Assembly (NCBI RefSeq): GCF_003049645.1
Contig: NZ_PYWK01000001.1
Location: 372,001 to 436,000 of the forward strand
Direction: 5' to 3'
Source: Metasolibacillus fluoroglycofenilyticus
Lineage (GTDB): Bacteria; Bacillota; Bacilli; Bacillales_A; Planococcaceae
Length of the DNA stretch: 64,000 nucleotides
This document shows positions 50,783 to 60,698 of the stretch, piece after piece. The position numbers and the translations under genes were made by a program. Below the pieces are notes generated by a model. That model was not told the DNA's origin and made no database searches. It saw only the letters and a list, made by a program, of their open reading frames with translations. The stretch's first letter is position 1. Each line of letters opens with the position of its first letter.

Positions 50783-52010
50783 AAGTAAAAACTTTCTATT
50801 TATTGGATACGCTATCCCTGATTGTGTGATGCAGGAAATAGAGTTGGACGATAAATTTCCAGCCATCCAGACTCATAAATTTATTTGGAACTTTATTAAA
50901 GCCATTGAGTATCAGGGAGGTATAAATAATACATATATATCAACGAGACCTGTTTCAGAATATCCATTTTACCCTTTGAGAATAATTAGGCATCATGAAT
51001 CGAATGTAAAAATATTGAACAAAATAATAAATATTATTGAAATACCATTTATAAATCTAGGGTTACTAAAAATTATTACGAGGTTTTCTTCAGTAATTTT
51101 TTACGGTTTTTTGAAGTTCCATACGAGGAAGAGTAAAGACGGGGTAATTGTATATTCTGTCCATGTACCTTTCATGCTAGCAGGTTATATCTTTTCTAAA
51201 ATATATAATATTGAATTAATTTGTTTATGGACTGACCCACCTGCTGTACCTAATAAATTTGACAGTCGATTAAAATCCTTTTTTAGGAAATTGGAATTTA
51301 AATTAGCAAAGTTTTTAATGAGGAAAGCTGATAAAGTTATAGTATTGACAAAGTACCTTGCAATAGATTTTGCACCTAATAAGCCATATTTAGTTATTGA
51401 GGGTATTATAGATAATGTAGATATTAATCAAGAAATGAAAAGAAACAAAAATTCAGATAAAATAAGAGTAGTATATACAGGTTCTATAGCTAAAAGGTAT
51501 GGGATTAAAAATATTGTAGATGGCTTTAGACTGTTAAAGAATAAGAATGTTATTTTAGAGATATATGGTTCTGGGGATTTCTCGGAGGAATTGGTGGAGA
51601 TTTGTAAATCTGAAGATAATATTTTATATAAAGGGTTTTTAAATAGAAGGGAAATTTTGGATATTCAACGCGGGGCAGATTTTTTAATTAATGCAAGATC
51701 GTCTAACGAAGAATATGTAAAATATTCCTTTCCTTCAAAAACTTTAGAATACATGTGTTCTGGAACACCTCTAATTACTACTATGTTACCTGGAATACCT
51801 CTTGAATACGAAGAATATATATTGAAACTCGATAATAATGAACCAGAAGTAATTATGTTGAAGCTAGAAGAATTAACTTTTATGGATAGTAAAGAGAGGA
51901 TTGAATTGGGAGAGAGGGCCAAAAAATTTGCTGAAAGTAAAAATTATAAGTATCAAGGAAGAAAGATTTCAGAGTTTTTATTAAGTGACTTTAAGAGATT
52001 GAAAAAGTGA
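50775..52010 (+). CDS. Glycosyltransferase family 4
   Basis: This 411-residue enzyme has a GT-B layout: N-terminal FLFIGYAIPDCVM, a central linker, and the C-terminal nucleotide-binding domain IRVVYTGSIAKRYGIKNIVDGF and YVKYSFPSKTLEYMCSGTPLITT. Donor and acceptor sugars cannot be read from the sequence. The start overlaps capG, and its ribosome site is poor, so translation is likely coupled. From here onward the genes become markedly more AT-rich than the FucNAc genes before. Confidence 0.85.
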   Translation: MNKSKNFLFIGYAIPDCVMQEIELDDKFPAIQTHKFIWNFIKAIEYQGGINNTYISTRPVSEYPFYPLRIIRHHESNVKILNKIINIIEIPFINLGLLKIITRFSSVIFYGFLKFHTRKSKDGVIVYSVHVPFMLAGYIFSKIYNIELICLWTDPPAVPNKFDSRLKSFFRKLEFKLAKFLMRKADKVIVLTKYLAIDFAPNKPYLVIEGIIDNVDINQEMKRNKNSDKIRVVYTGSIAKRYGIKNIVDGFRLLKNKNVILEIYGSGDFSEELVEICKSEDNILYKGFLNRREILDIQRGADFLINARSSNEEYVKYSFPSKTLEYMCSGTPLITTMLPGIPLEYEEYILKLDNNEPEVIMLKLEELTFMDSKERIELGERAKKFAESKNYKYQGRKISEFLLSDFKRLKK

Positions 52011-52030
52011 ATTAAGGGAGCGCTTATGAA

Positions 52031-53089
52031 ATGTTATTGTATTTGTTAGTAAATATTATTGTATTAATGTTTTCAATTGTACTTGTATATGAAAAAAAAT
52101 ATACTAACAAATTACCGGAAATAATTTATTTGCTTGGAGTAGGAACAATCCTAGTTATTTTTGCAGGTTTTAGAGGTGATTTTACTAGTGATTATAATAA
52201 TTATAAGGAATTATTTGAGTTTTATACTTCAATACCATTTTCAATGATATTTGAATATCAATTTGGGCAAGAACTAGGTTATGTGATTATTAATAAGATA
52301 GTTAAGCTTTTAACTGGGGATTTTATCCTTGTAGCAATTATCATGGCATTCTTAACAATTTTACTATTTTTAAAGGAATTTTATAAATATTCACCTTATG
52401 TTTGGATAAGTGTACTTTTATTTATAACTATTGGTTCTTACTATGCTTCTTTTAATATTGTCAGACAAGTGTTAGCAGCAGCGATAATATTTGGGGGATC
52501 GAGGTTTCTTTATGAAAGAAGTTTTTTCAAATATATACTTGTTATAATCACAGCTTCACTTTTTCATAAAACGGCTCTAATAATGGTGATATTCTATTTT
52601 ATTTCAAATATAAAGTTGAATTTGAAAAAATCGCTATTAATCATATTTATTTTTGGCTTTGTTTTTCTAGTGTTAGATGATATACTCCAAATATTTAATG
52701 GTTTTATGTATTCACATTACCTAGGTAGTGAATATGGAATGGGATCTATAGGAATAAAAAATATAATCCTGCCAACCTTAGTAATGATTTTCGTCCTAAT
52801 TCATTTGAAAAAGTTAGACTTTAAAGACACTAAGACTAGAATTTGGGTGAATGCGAGTGTTTTGTATTTTTATTTCTCTCTATTAGGTTTAAAGATTCAA
52901 ATGGTTCAAAGAATTGCCGAGTTTTTCCAACCATATATATTATTATTATTGCCCGTTATTATATCTCGAGTCAATGATATTTACTTAAGAGTTTTCTATA
53001 TTTTTATTCTAATTATTTTCTGTATTCTATATAATTACTTTGTGTTAAATAATTCAGGATATGATCCATATTATTTCGTGACTGAATAA
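52031..53089 (+). CDS. EpsG-family polysaccharide polymerase (Wzy-like)
   Basis: This 352-residue protein has about ten hydrophobic segments. FAGFRGDFTSDYNNY near residue 45 and FNIVRQVLAAAIIFGGSRFL near 142 are typical of EpsG-family polymerases, and LKIQMVQRIAEFFQPYILLL is near the C-terminus. It probably polymerises the repeat unit outside the membrane. It is the second polymerase/ligase-like protein in the locus, after 41587. AAGGGAG precedes the ATG. Confidence 0.8.
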   Translation: MLLYLLVNIIVLMFSIVLVYEKKYTNKLPEIIYLLGVGTILVIFAGFRGDFTSDYNNYKELFEFYTSIPFSMIFEYQFGQELGYVIINKIVKLLTGDFILVAIIMAFLTILLFLKEFYKYSPYVWISVLLFITIGSYYASFNIVRQVLAAAIIFGGSRFLYERSFFKYILVIITASLFHKTALIMVIFYFISNIKLNLKKSLLIIFIFGFVFLVLDDILQIFNGFMYSHYLGSEYGMGSIGIKNIILPTLVMIFVLIHLKKLDFKDTKTRIWVNASVLYFYFSLLGLKIQMVQRIAEFFQPYILLLLPVIISRVNDIYLRVFYIFILIIFCILYNYFVLNNSGYDPYYFVTE

Positions 53090-53157
53090 TATAGTAATGA
53101 AGAATCTCTATAGTACTTCTTCTGTTACATATACTTAACTTGATGAATTAGTGCAAA

Positions 53158-53208
53158 ATAAAAGGAAGCAACATGGGAGCGAAATTCTGTAATCATGCTT
53201 CCTTTTTT
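53158..53208 (+). terminator. Terminator of the capE-epsG operon
   Basis: AAAGGAAGCA pairs with TGCTTCCTTT across a 30-nt loop with internal pairing, followed by TTTTAT. The following 53209-53508 contains only scattered fragments, including a 13-codon frame at 53397; no gene is supported there. Confidence 0.8.
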
Positions 53209-53508
53209 ATATAGTAATATAGATTAATAATTAAAAAATGTCCTTTTTGGTGGACAATTTAAGAATTTTTCTAATTGGAAAGAGGTACAGTTAATCTAAC
53301 AAAGACGAAGCTAGTCTCTCGATGGGCATAAATTGTTATACAAACAGCCAAATAAGTAGTACTAATCTTACCTACAAAGGAGATATTTACTTTCTATGAA
53401 GAGCTTATGTAAACAGGAAATAAGAGAAAAAATGAAGTAGATCCTTGAATCAACTGGAAGACCTATTAGAAATAATTTTTATTATTAATATATGAGGGTG
53501 AGCGATAC

Positions 53509-54777
53509 GTGAGAATTTTATGGTTAGTTAATATACCATTGCCAGAAGTAAGCGATTTAATGAATAAACCTTCTTCATATTTAGGAGGGTGGTTGGTTAA
53601 TTCTTCTAAATATTTATCAAAAAAATTAGAGCTACACATACTTTTTCCGAATTATGGTGAAGACAAATATACTATTCATCAAGGAGAGGGTATTACGTAT
53701 TATGGTTTTAGACCAATTGCTTCAAAATCTGAAGTGAAAGTTTTGAGAGAGGGGAAGAATTTTTCAGAAATCCTAGAAAAAGTCCAACCAGATTTGGTAC
53801 ATATTTATGGATCAGAAATGTCCCATTCATCAGTTATGGTTAATATTTGTAATCAAAAAGATATAAAAGTGGTAGTTTCAATTCAAGGGCTAGTTTCTAT
53901 CATTGCAGAACATACTCTGGCAAATTTGCCGTATAAAGTTATTCATGGATATACGTTAAGAAATATTATAAAAAGAGATAATATTATAGGTTTAAAAAAA
54001 ATTTATGATAGACAAGGTAAATTAGAAAGAAAATTAATCAAAAATGCTCAGTATGTTATTGGTAGAACTACTTGGGACAAAGCTTGTGTGTTACAAATAA
54101 ATCCACATGTAACATACTTCCACTGTGATGAAACATTAAGAGAAAGTTTTTATAAAGGGAAATGGGATATAAATACTTGTGAGAAAAAGTCGATTTTTTT
54201 GAGTCAAGCTCATTATCCTATAAAGGGATTGCATTTTTTAATTAAAGCACTGCCAATAATAATAGAAAAGTTCCCTGAAACTAAAGTATATATTAGTGGT
54301 AAAGATTTCACTAAATCGACTAGTTTCTTTGGGAAGTTTACTCAAACTTATTATGAGAAATATATTAAAAGAATGATAAAGAAATATAATCTACAAAAGT
54401 ATATATTGTTTTTAGGCCCTCTAGATGAAAAAAAAATGCATGAAAGATTTTTAACATCTAATGTTTTTTTATCTTCTTCAACTATTGAAAATGAGTCGAA
54501 TTCTGTAAGTGAAGCTAGAATTTTAGGGGTGCCAGTAGTAGCTTCATATGTAGGTGGTGTCATTGATAGAATTGACCACGGGGTAGACGGATACTTATTT
54601 CAACATGATGCATATTACATGTTAGCCCATTATATTTGTCAAATTTTTGAGAATGATAAAATTGCAACTGAGTTTTCGAGCAAATCAAGAGAGAGAGCAA
54701 TTGAATTATATGATGTTGAAAAAAATAATAGCAAATTAATTAATATTTATAAATCTATTTTAAGTAATGACGTTTAA
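53509..54777 (+). CDS. Glycosyltransferase family 4
   Basis: This 422-residue enzyme has N-terminal RILWLVNIPLPE, the acceptor-side LVHIYGSEMSHSSV, and the donor domain SIFLSQAHYPIKGLHFLIKA with FLSSSTIENESNSVSEARIL and GVPVVASYVGGVIDRIDHGVD, where the E-x7-E pattern of GT4 enzymes is present. GTG 53509 is preceded by GAGGGTGAG. It stands alone between a terminator and an IS3 remnant. Specificity cannot be inferred. Confidence 0.87.
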   Translation: MRILWLVNIPLPEVSDLMNKPSSYLGGWLVNSSKYLSKKLELHILFPNYGEDKYTIHQGEGITYYGFRPIASKSEVKVLREGKNFSEILEKVQPDLVHIYGSEMSHSSVMVNICNQKDIKVVVSIQGLVSIIAEHTLANLPYKVIHGYTLRNIIKRDNIIGLKKIYDRQGKLERKLIKNAQYVIGRTTWDKACVLQINPHVTYFHCDETLRESFYKGKWDINTCEKKSIFLSQAHYPIKGLHFLIKALPIIIEKFPETKVYISGKDFTKSTSFFGKFTQTYYEKYIKRMIKKYNLQKYILFLGPLDEKKMHERFLTSNVFLSSSTIENESNSVSEARILGVPVVASYVGGVIDRIDHGVDGYLFQHDAYYMLAHYICQIFENDKIATEFSSKSRERAIELYDVEKNNSKLINIYKSILSNDV

Positions 54778-54863
54778 ATACAAAATACATGGATGTAATA
54801 TAGAGTCATGGATATACCTCAGCTAGGTGAGTAAAATAACCTTAACGAGAGGACGTGTCCGAC

Positions 54864-55052
54864 ATGAGTCAAAAAAAGTATAATCAAGAGTTCAAACAAA
54901 AAGTAGTGGAGCTTTACTGCTCTGGCACTTCGGTCAAAGGGACGAATGAGTTAACGGCAGCTGAAGTCGCTGTGATCTAAAAGGAAAGTCTACGCTTGAA
55001 ACAAGAGGTAGAAATTCTAAAAAAGGCTATGACCATATTCGCGCAAAAATAG
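54864..55052 (+). pseudogene. IS3 OrfA, internally deleted with a nonsense codon
   Basis: The frame opens MSQKKYNQEFKQKVVELYCS and jumps from TSVK directly to GTNELTAAEVAVI, losing much of the helix-turn-helix region. A TAA stop replaces the expected Gln codon, and KESLRLKQEVEILKKAMTI continues in the same frame to TAG at 55052. The leucine-zipper end therefore survives but is not made. The A-AAA-AAT-AG junction with orfB is the usual -1 frameshift site. Confidence 0.85.
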
Positions 55053-55924
55053 AAGATCAAGAACTCATTGACCACATTACAAAAGAAAGCGTACATCAGC
55101 CTGTTCAACTGATGTGTCGCGTATTAAAGATGCCCAAAAGTACGTATTATCAATCGTTCCATAAGAAGTCCAACAGCTATCCTATCGCCAATGAAGAGCC
55201 TTTAGTGCGCATTCGAGTTATCCATGAAGACAGTGGTGGACGGTACGGGGCACCGAAAATGTTTGCCCTTTTAAAACAAGAAGGTTATACAGGTAGTATA
55301 GATTGCGTCCAGCGCATTATGAGACACGCAGGCATTCGTTCGAACATCGTAAAAAAGTACAAACCGACTTCATCTAGCAATCACGTAGAAGAACGTGAAA
55401 ACGTGTTAGAGCAGGATTTCAAAACCGAAGCCATCAATGAAAAATGGGTGGGCGATATTACGTATATCCACACCGTTCAAGATGGTTGGTGCTATTTGGC
55501 GTCGGTACAAGATTTACACACGAAAAAAATTGTCGGCTATAAATTTGATCGCCGGATGACGGTGGACCTTGTTTTAGACGCGCTTGAAAACGCTGTGCAG
55601 GCACAGAAACCGGCACTAGGCTTGATTTTGCATACTGATTTAGGGACGCAATATACAAGCGAGGATTTCCGAAAAAAGCTCGAGCAGAATGGCATCACAC
55701 CTTCTTACAGCCGAAAAGGATGTCCTTATGATAATGCGTGTATTGAATCCTTCCACGCAACGTTGAAAAAAGAGGTATACTGCACGCGCTACGCCAATTT
55801 TGAGGCAGCTCGCATTGCCCTGTTTCGCTCCATCGAAGGCTGGTACAACCGCAAGCGAATTCATGGCAGTATTGGCCATTTATCGCCAGATACATTCGAA
55901 AAAATGTGTCGTGCCGCAGCGTAA
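55046..55924 (+). CDS. IS3-family transposase OrfB
   Basis: This frame of about 292 codons has an HTH_21-type segment (GGRYGAPKMFALLKQEGY) and a complete rve/DDE core: Asp in WVGDITYIHT, Asp in LILHTDLGTQYTS and Glu in NACIESFHATLKKEVY. In IS3 elements it is normally translated as an OrfAB fusion, and the first ATG (55112) lies inside the conserved region. Because orfA is broken, the element is probably unable to transpose by itself, even though this part is intact. Confidence 0.85.
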   Translation, partial: KIEDQELIDHITKESVHQPVQLMCRVLKMPKSTYYQSFHKKSNSYPIANEEPLVRIRVIHEDSGGRYGAPKMFALLKQEGYTGSIDCVQRIMRHAGIRSNIVKKYKPTSSSNHVEERENVLEQDFKTEAINEKWVGDITYIHTVQDGWCYLASVQDLHTKKIVGYKFDRRMTVDLVLDALENAVQAQKPALGLILHTDLGTQYTSEDFRKKLEQNGITPSYSRKGCPYDNACIESFHATLKKEVYCTRYANFEAARIALFRSIEGWYNRKRIHGSIGHLSPDTFEKMCRAAA

Positions 55925-56284
55925 ACGAGGGTGTTGGAAATCCCCACTCTAACATTTTTGTGTGGTAACATCCGTATCTTTTTCGCTCTACATCCCAAGT
56001 AGGCGGTCAAAGGCTCTTTTCACTTTGACAGACTACTCGGGATGTTGCCCAAGAAAAAACTTAAGCAAGATGTGTCCGAAAACTTGACGTAGTTCCAACA
56101 CTATTATATAAAAACACATGTAAAGGTTAGTTGATAACTTTAAAATAATAATAGTATCTAAAATTTTGTTTCTGTATATAAATTAACTAATCAGAAGCCT
56201 TGAAATTATTTGATATAAATAATTTTAATATATACCTGTGTTTATTAATAAATACTAATGGGGTGTAATTAAGTGAAGGGAATA

Positions 56285-57232
56285 ATGGAGAAAAAGGTAA
56301 GTGTAATATTATTAACTTATAATCATGAAAAATATATTTCGCAAGCGATAGAAAGTATTTTAATTCAAAAAACAAATTTTGATTTTGAAATCTTAATAGG
56401 TGATGATTGTTCAACTGATAGAACCTTTGAGGTTTTATCTGAATATCAAAAAGAATATCCAGAAAAGATTAAAATTTTCCGAAGGGAGTCAAATGGTGGT
56501 GCAACAGCTAATTACTATAAGTTGTTAAAGGAAAGTAAAGGGGAATTCATTGCTCCTCTTGAAGGAGATGATTATTGGTTACGAAGTGATCGTTTGCAGA
56601 TATTAGTTGATTTTTTAGAGGAAAATGTAGAATATGTTTGTGTAAGTCATAAAAGAGAACGTAGAGATTTAAAACATGTTTTATTAGGATACGACCCAGA
56701 TGAATGTATGGTTTCAAAAAGATTTTCTATAGAAAATTTTTTAGTAGGAGAGCGGTTTTCGCTAGCGGGAGTACTTTATAGGAATTTTATCTTGAATAGT
56801 GGCGATACTTATAAAGATTATATACAAACTACTCGAAATGTTGCTGATTTCCAAATGTGTATGTGTTTATTGAATTTAGGTCCAACATTTATTCTAAATG
56901 AAGTATTTGGTACGTATAGGGTTAGAAAAGGAGAAAATGAATCAAATTATAATTCTATAACCACACCAATTCAGCAGTACAAAGATTATATGGCTATTTT
57001 AAATGCTACAGAGGAATTTTTTAATAAGAAATATGATTTTTTTGATGAGAAAGTAGATAAATCTGCAAAAATACTATTCGTTTGTTTGAAAAACCTGGAT
57101 TTTAAACATATTGTTGAGATTTTGAAAAGTATAAAATATAAAAGAGCAGTTTTTAAAAAAGCAATCCAACTTTTGGAAACAGTTTTAACAAAAGGTGAGC
57201 ATTGGAATGTCAAAAAGTACATTAAAAAATAA
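56285..57232 (+). CDS. Glycosyltransferase family 2
   Basis: This 315-residue GT-A enzyme has SVILLTYNHEKYISQAIESI, the nucleotide-binding EILIGDDCSTDRT, and the metal-binding region PLEGDDYWL (a D-D variant of D-x-D). The C-terminal third is helical and basic. ATG 56285 follows GAAGGGA; the earlier GTG 56273 lies before that site. The gene overlaps the flippase gene by 26 bp. The sugar is unknown. Confidence 0.87.
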   Translation: MEKKVSVILLTYNHEKYISQAIESILIQKTNFDFEILIGDDCSTDRTFEVLSEYQKEYPEKIKIFRRESNGGATANYYKLLKESKGEFIAPLEGDDYWLRSDRLQILVDFLEENVEYVCVSHKRERRDLKHVLLGYDPDECMVSKRFSIENFLVGERFSLAGVLYRNFILNSGDTYKDYIQTTRNVADFQMCMCLLNLGPTFILNEVFGTYRVRKGENESNYNSITTPIQQYKDYMAILNATEEFFNKKYDFFDEKVDKSAKILFVCLKNLDFKHIVEILKSIKYKRAVFKKAIQLLETVLTKGEHWNVKKYIKK

Positions 57233-58649
57233 AATTATAACGGGGATTTTTTGGAAGTTACTAGAAAACTCTAGTGTCCAAATAATAACATTTATTATTC
57301 AATTAATATTAGCAAGGCTTCTATTGCCTGAGGAATTTGGAATTATTGCACTTACTTTAAGTTTTATCGTAATTGCTAATGTATTTATAAATACAGGATT
57401 TACTTCGGCCCTTATTCAAAAAGAGGAAATTTCCAATATAGAAAAGTCTACAATATTTTGGGTGAACTTAACTATATCTTTTGGGTTGTATTTAACAATT
57501 TTTATTTTAGCAGAAGATTTGGCTGAACTTTTTTCTTCTCCTATATTAAGCGATATTTTAAAAATTCAAGGAATCACAATTGTAATTTCATCGATAGCCT
57601 CAGTTCATAATGTAATCTTGAATAGAGAGTTACAATTTAAAAAAATGTTTAAATATCGATTAATAGCGGTGTTGTGCCAAGGAGGAGTTGGAATTACACT
57701 TGCACTAAAAGGATTAGAGATATGGTCTCTAGTGATTTCTAATATAGTATTTACAATAATTATGACTGGAACAATATTATTAGTTGTTAAATGGAGACCT
57801 GAATTTAGAGTTTCTTTTGAAGTATTAAGAGAGCTATTCACATTTAGTATAAATATTTTTTTAATGAATTTTCTGAATGCTTTAGCGAGCAATATCCAAA
57901 CTTTTATAATTGGTAAAAGTTTTGATATTTTAACACTAGGCTACTATAATAGAGGACAGCAGTTTCCTTTAATTATAATGCAGAATATTGATGGTACAAT
58001 TAATTCTGTAATGTTCCCAGCTTTATCAAAATATCAAGGTGATCATATTCAATTTTTAGGGGTCTTTAGAAGAGCTTTAAAGACAAGTGTCTATATTGTT
58101 TTTCCAATATTAATGACATTAATATTGGTATCTGAGTCTCTGATTTTTATTTTATTAGGTGAGAAATGGTTACCAAGTGTTCCGTTTTTAATTATTTGGT
58201 GTTTAATTTGTATGACATGGCCATTCTCTATTCGTACTAATGCACTCAATGCATTAGGTAAAACAAAGATAGCATTAGCTCTCAATATTTCCACTCAAAT
58301 TATATCGGTGATTTTAATGTTAGTTACACTACAATTAGGTATTTATGCTTTGGTTTTTAGTATTTTTCTAGCGTCAGTGATTAATTTTGTAATAGGAGTA
58401 TTTATAAGTAAAGGAGTTTTGAAATATAGTTATCTTCAACAAATAAAAGATATTTACCCTGTTATATTATTAACACTTGTTACAGGAGGAGTAATGTTTT
58501 TTATTGGACAGGTTATAGAGAATCATTATCTAAAGCCTATATTTCAAATTATTACTGGGGGAATTACTTACCTATTTAGTTCCATAATCTTTAAGGTAGA
58601 GGCATTCTCTTATTTAAAAACTAGTTTATTTAATAAGAAAATAGGTTGA
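57207..58649 (+). CDS. Oligosaccharide flippase (Wzx-type)
   Basis: This 480-residue protein has 12 or more hydrophobic segments and the polysaccharide-transporter start GIFWKLLENSSVQIITFIIQL, LARLLLPEEFGIIALTLSFI and LGYYNRGQQFPLIIMQNIDG, as in the WzxC/PST lineage. It should move lipid-linked repeat units across the membrane for the polymerase. ATG 57207 is chosen with AAAGGTGAG upstream; GTG 57195 is a weaker alternative. Confidence 0.88.
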   Translation: MSKSTLKNKIITGIFWKLLENSSVQIITFIIQLILARLLLPEEFGIIALTLSFIVIANVFINTGFTSALIQKEEISNIEKSTIFWVNLTISFGLYLTIFILAEDLAELFSSPILSDILKIQGITIVISSIASVHNVILNRELQFKKMFKYRLIAVLCQGGVGITLALKGLEIWSLVISNIVFTIIMTGTILLVVKWRPEFRVSFEVLRELFTFSINIFLMNFLNALASNIQTFIIGKSFDILTLGYYNRGQQFPLIIMQNIDGTINSVMFPALSKYQGDHIQFLGVFRRALKTSVYIVFPILMTLILVSESLIFILLGEKWLPSVPFLIIWCLICMTWPFSIRTNALNALGKTKIALALNISTQIISVILMLVTLQLGIYALVFSIFLASVINFVIGVFISKGVLKYSYLQQIKDIYPVILLTLVTGGVMFFIGQVIENHYLKPIFQIITGGITYLFSSIIFKVEAFSYLKTSLFNKKIG

Positions 58650-58688
58650 GCCTTTGAGAATTGAGAACGATTTAATAGATAGGCTGAT

Positions 58689-59688
58689 TTATTTTCTAAA
58701 ATTGATTGCTACAGCACCTTGAATCTTTCCAACATTCGAGTAAAAGACATTGTGAATCACCGTTAGTTACGTCCACTTCCACAGTACTCCTATTAAATTT
58801 TAATCGGGACTGTTTAATGGAAGAAATGGAAATTTAAAGTCATCTTGATACTTTTCCAAAAATGATTGGAGTAATTTGTCATGATGAATATGCGCTTTAC
58901 CCAATACCATCATGATGCGTTCATTTGGATAACGAGTATCGACTTTTTATAAAAAACTAAGAAATTCAACAGTTGTATAGTGCTCTGCTTGCACACAAAA
59001 TACATCGCTTGTTCCGTAATCTAATTGTATCGATTAACTTTAAGCTTTGATGTCTAGCGTATGTTGGGATGATTTTTGTTGCCCTTTTAGGAAACAAGTA
59101 TTGGCAATGGCTTGATAATCAAGAATCATCAACTCATCCTCAAATAAAATGTGATTGATTTGCCCGTTGATTAATTTTTTTCGTCTGTTCAAATTATTTC
59201 AGAGAAGTGGCTTGTTTGAGTGAATCTACTTTTTCTAATGTATACGTAGGTTTCGTATGGCTTAATCCTAGGCGATACAATAAATCATGTGTCTCACCCA
59301 CAGAAAAGAGACCTCAGTACGTTCAATCCAATCACGAAGAAGAAGGGCTGTCCAATTCATTCAACTGGAAAACCGACATCTTTAGGTGTTTGATTACGAT
59401 TGTTGAGACAACTTGCACCTCTTGTTCAGTCACTAAAAAATCGTTCATGGCCCGGTTGATTTTTAGGCACAAGCCCAGTAATTCTTTTTGTACAATACGC
59501 TTTACGATAGTTGAACAACGTGGCTAATGAAAGCCACGTGTAATCCATAATTTTTTGCTTGAGAGTAACATATAAATCACTTGGTAACTAACAAAGAATT
59601 TATGGTTCTGTTCTTCTTTCATCGCAAGCTTTAATTCTTCTATAGCAGCTGGGATTTCTTCTTTGAGAATAGGATTGATTTTGCGCAT
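58689..59688 (-). pseudogene. IS630-family transposase, heavily decayed
   Basis: Read on the minus strand from ATG 59688 (MRKINPILKEEIPAAIEELK), the translation shows an N-terminal helix-turn-helix region, then AIANTCFLKGQQ, IMMVLGKAHIHHDKLLQSFL, FLPLNSPD, LIGVLWKW and VIHNVFYSNVGKIQGA. These are the IS630 DDE-3 landmarks. At least five in-frame stops and several frame changes interrupt it. Short open frames on the other strand are shadows of it. It occupies most of the gap between the flippase and WbqC genes. Confidence 0.82.
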
Positions 59689-59977
59689 GATTTTTCTCCG
59701 TTCCCTGTCTAGTAAAATCGGTTTACAGAAAAAAAGAATGATGACTTTTAAATCTAATATTTAATCATCGTATATATAGATTTATAAGAGAATAAAAAAC
59801 ACGATTAAGCATGAGGGTGATATCTCTAAAACAACCAAAGAAGTATCTTAAGCTAGTGAAAGAAAATACTCTAAAAAACTTGTACAGAATAGATGGAATA
59901 AAGTCCCGAAAACGGATTACCTATAGATGAGATAACTATTTTTAAGAGATTAATAAACAAACTTAGGAGTGATTTTT
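59689..59977. other. Gap with a possible 39-codon remnant
   Basis: A short plus-strand frame (59811-59930) reads MRVISLKQPKKYLKLVKENT and stops after a basic tail. It lacks a ribosome site and may be a fragment of a mobile-element gene. Nothing else was seen. Confidence 0.3.
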
Positions 59978-60688
59978 TTGAAAGTAGCAATTATGCAGCC
60001 TTATTTTTTCCCTTATTTGGGGTATTTTAGTTTGATAAAAAATACTGATCAATTTATATTATTTGATACAGTACAATATATGAGACATGGATGGATTGAA
60101 AGAAATAGAATTTTAAAACCCCAAGAGGGATGGCAGTATGTACAAGCCCCTTTAATGAAACATTCTAAAAGCACATCAATAAAAGATATTCAAATAAAAA
60201 ATGAAGATAACTGGAAAGAAAGAATTATTAGACAATTAGAACATTATAAAAAGAAAGCCCCCTACTATAATGAGGTAATTTCTGTTGTGAGATTAGCTTT
60301 AGAACTTGATACAGATAGTATTGTAAAATTAAATGAAAATATTCTTAAGGTTGTTTGTGCATATATTGGTATTGATTTAAGTGTAAAAGTTTTTTCTGAA
60401 ATGGATATTACTATAAAAAAAGTTCATGCTCCAGATGAATGGGCCTTAAATATTTGTGAATCTTTAGGAGGGATACAAGAGTATTGGAACCCTCAAGGTG
60501 GTATAGAATTCTTCAATCGAAAAAAGTACTCTGATGCAGGTCTAACAATAAATTTCCTTAAAATTAATTTAGAATCGTATTCCCAGAAAAGGAGAGCGTT
60601 TGAAGCTGGGTTATCTATAATCGACGTTATGATGTTTAATAGCCCAGAAGAAATACGCAAAATGTTAGATAACTATGAACTTATTTGA
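59978..60688 (+). CDS. WbqC-family protein
   Basis: This 236-residue protein begins with the WbqC signature VAIMQPYFFPYLGYFSLI and contains DTVQYMRHGWIERNRI and WNPQGGIEFF. WbqC proteins occur in O-antigen and capsule loci beside aminosugar genes; an acyl- or amino-group transfer role is suspected but not shown. TTG 59978 is taken as the start because TAGGAG lies 8 nt upstream and it yields the family N-terminus. It leads the WbqC/DegT-like/GNAT/aminotransferase run. Confidence 0.87.
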   Translation: MKVAIMQPYFFPYLGYFSLIKNTDQFILFDTVQYMRHGWIERNRILKPQEGWQYVQAPLMKHSKSTSIKDIQIKNEDNWKERIIRQLEHYKKKAPYYNEVISVVRLALELDTDSIVKLNENILKVVCAYIGIDLSVKVFSEMDITIKKVHAPDEWALNICESLGGIQEYWNPQGGIEFFNRKKYSDAGLTINFLKINLESYSQKRRAFEAGLSIIDVMMFNSPEEIRKMLDNYELI

Positions 60689-60698
60689 GGTGAATTAA

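Larger units (their letters stand above)
54780..56097 (+). mobile_element. IS3-family element, damaged
   Basis: An orfA with an internal deletion and a stop, followed by an intact orfB, identify an IS3-type element. The right end near 56097 has TGGAACTACGTC reading inward. The left end matches this only over TGGA and a few bases, so it is decayed or deleted. A long hairpin (ACATCCC/GGGATGT) lies at about 56000-56048 between orfB and the right end. Confidence 0.75.

Noticed and set aside
53090..53508. Possible insertion-sequence remnant after the epsG-like gene
   Set aside because: Scattered short frames and a TGTCC/GGACA pair were seen, but no transposase motif could be read in any frame.
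59207..59527. 106-codon plus-strand frame
   Set aside because: It lies antisense to the recognisable IS630 transposase remnant, whose minus-strand translation retains family motifs.
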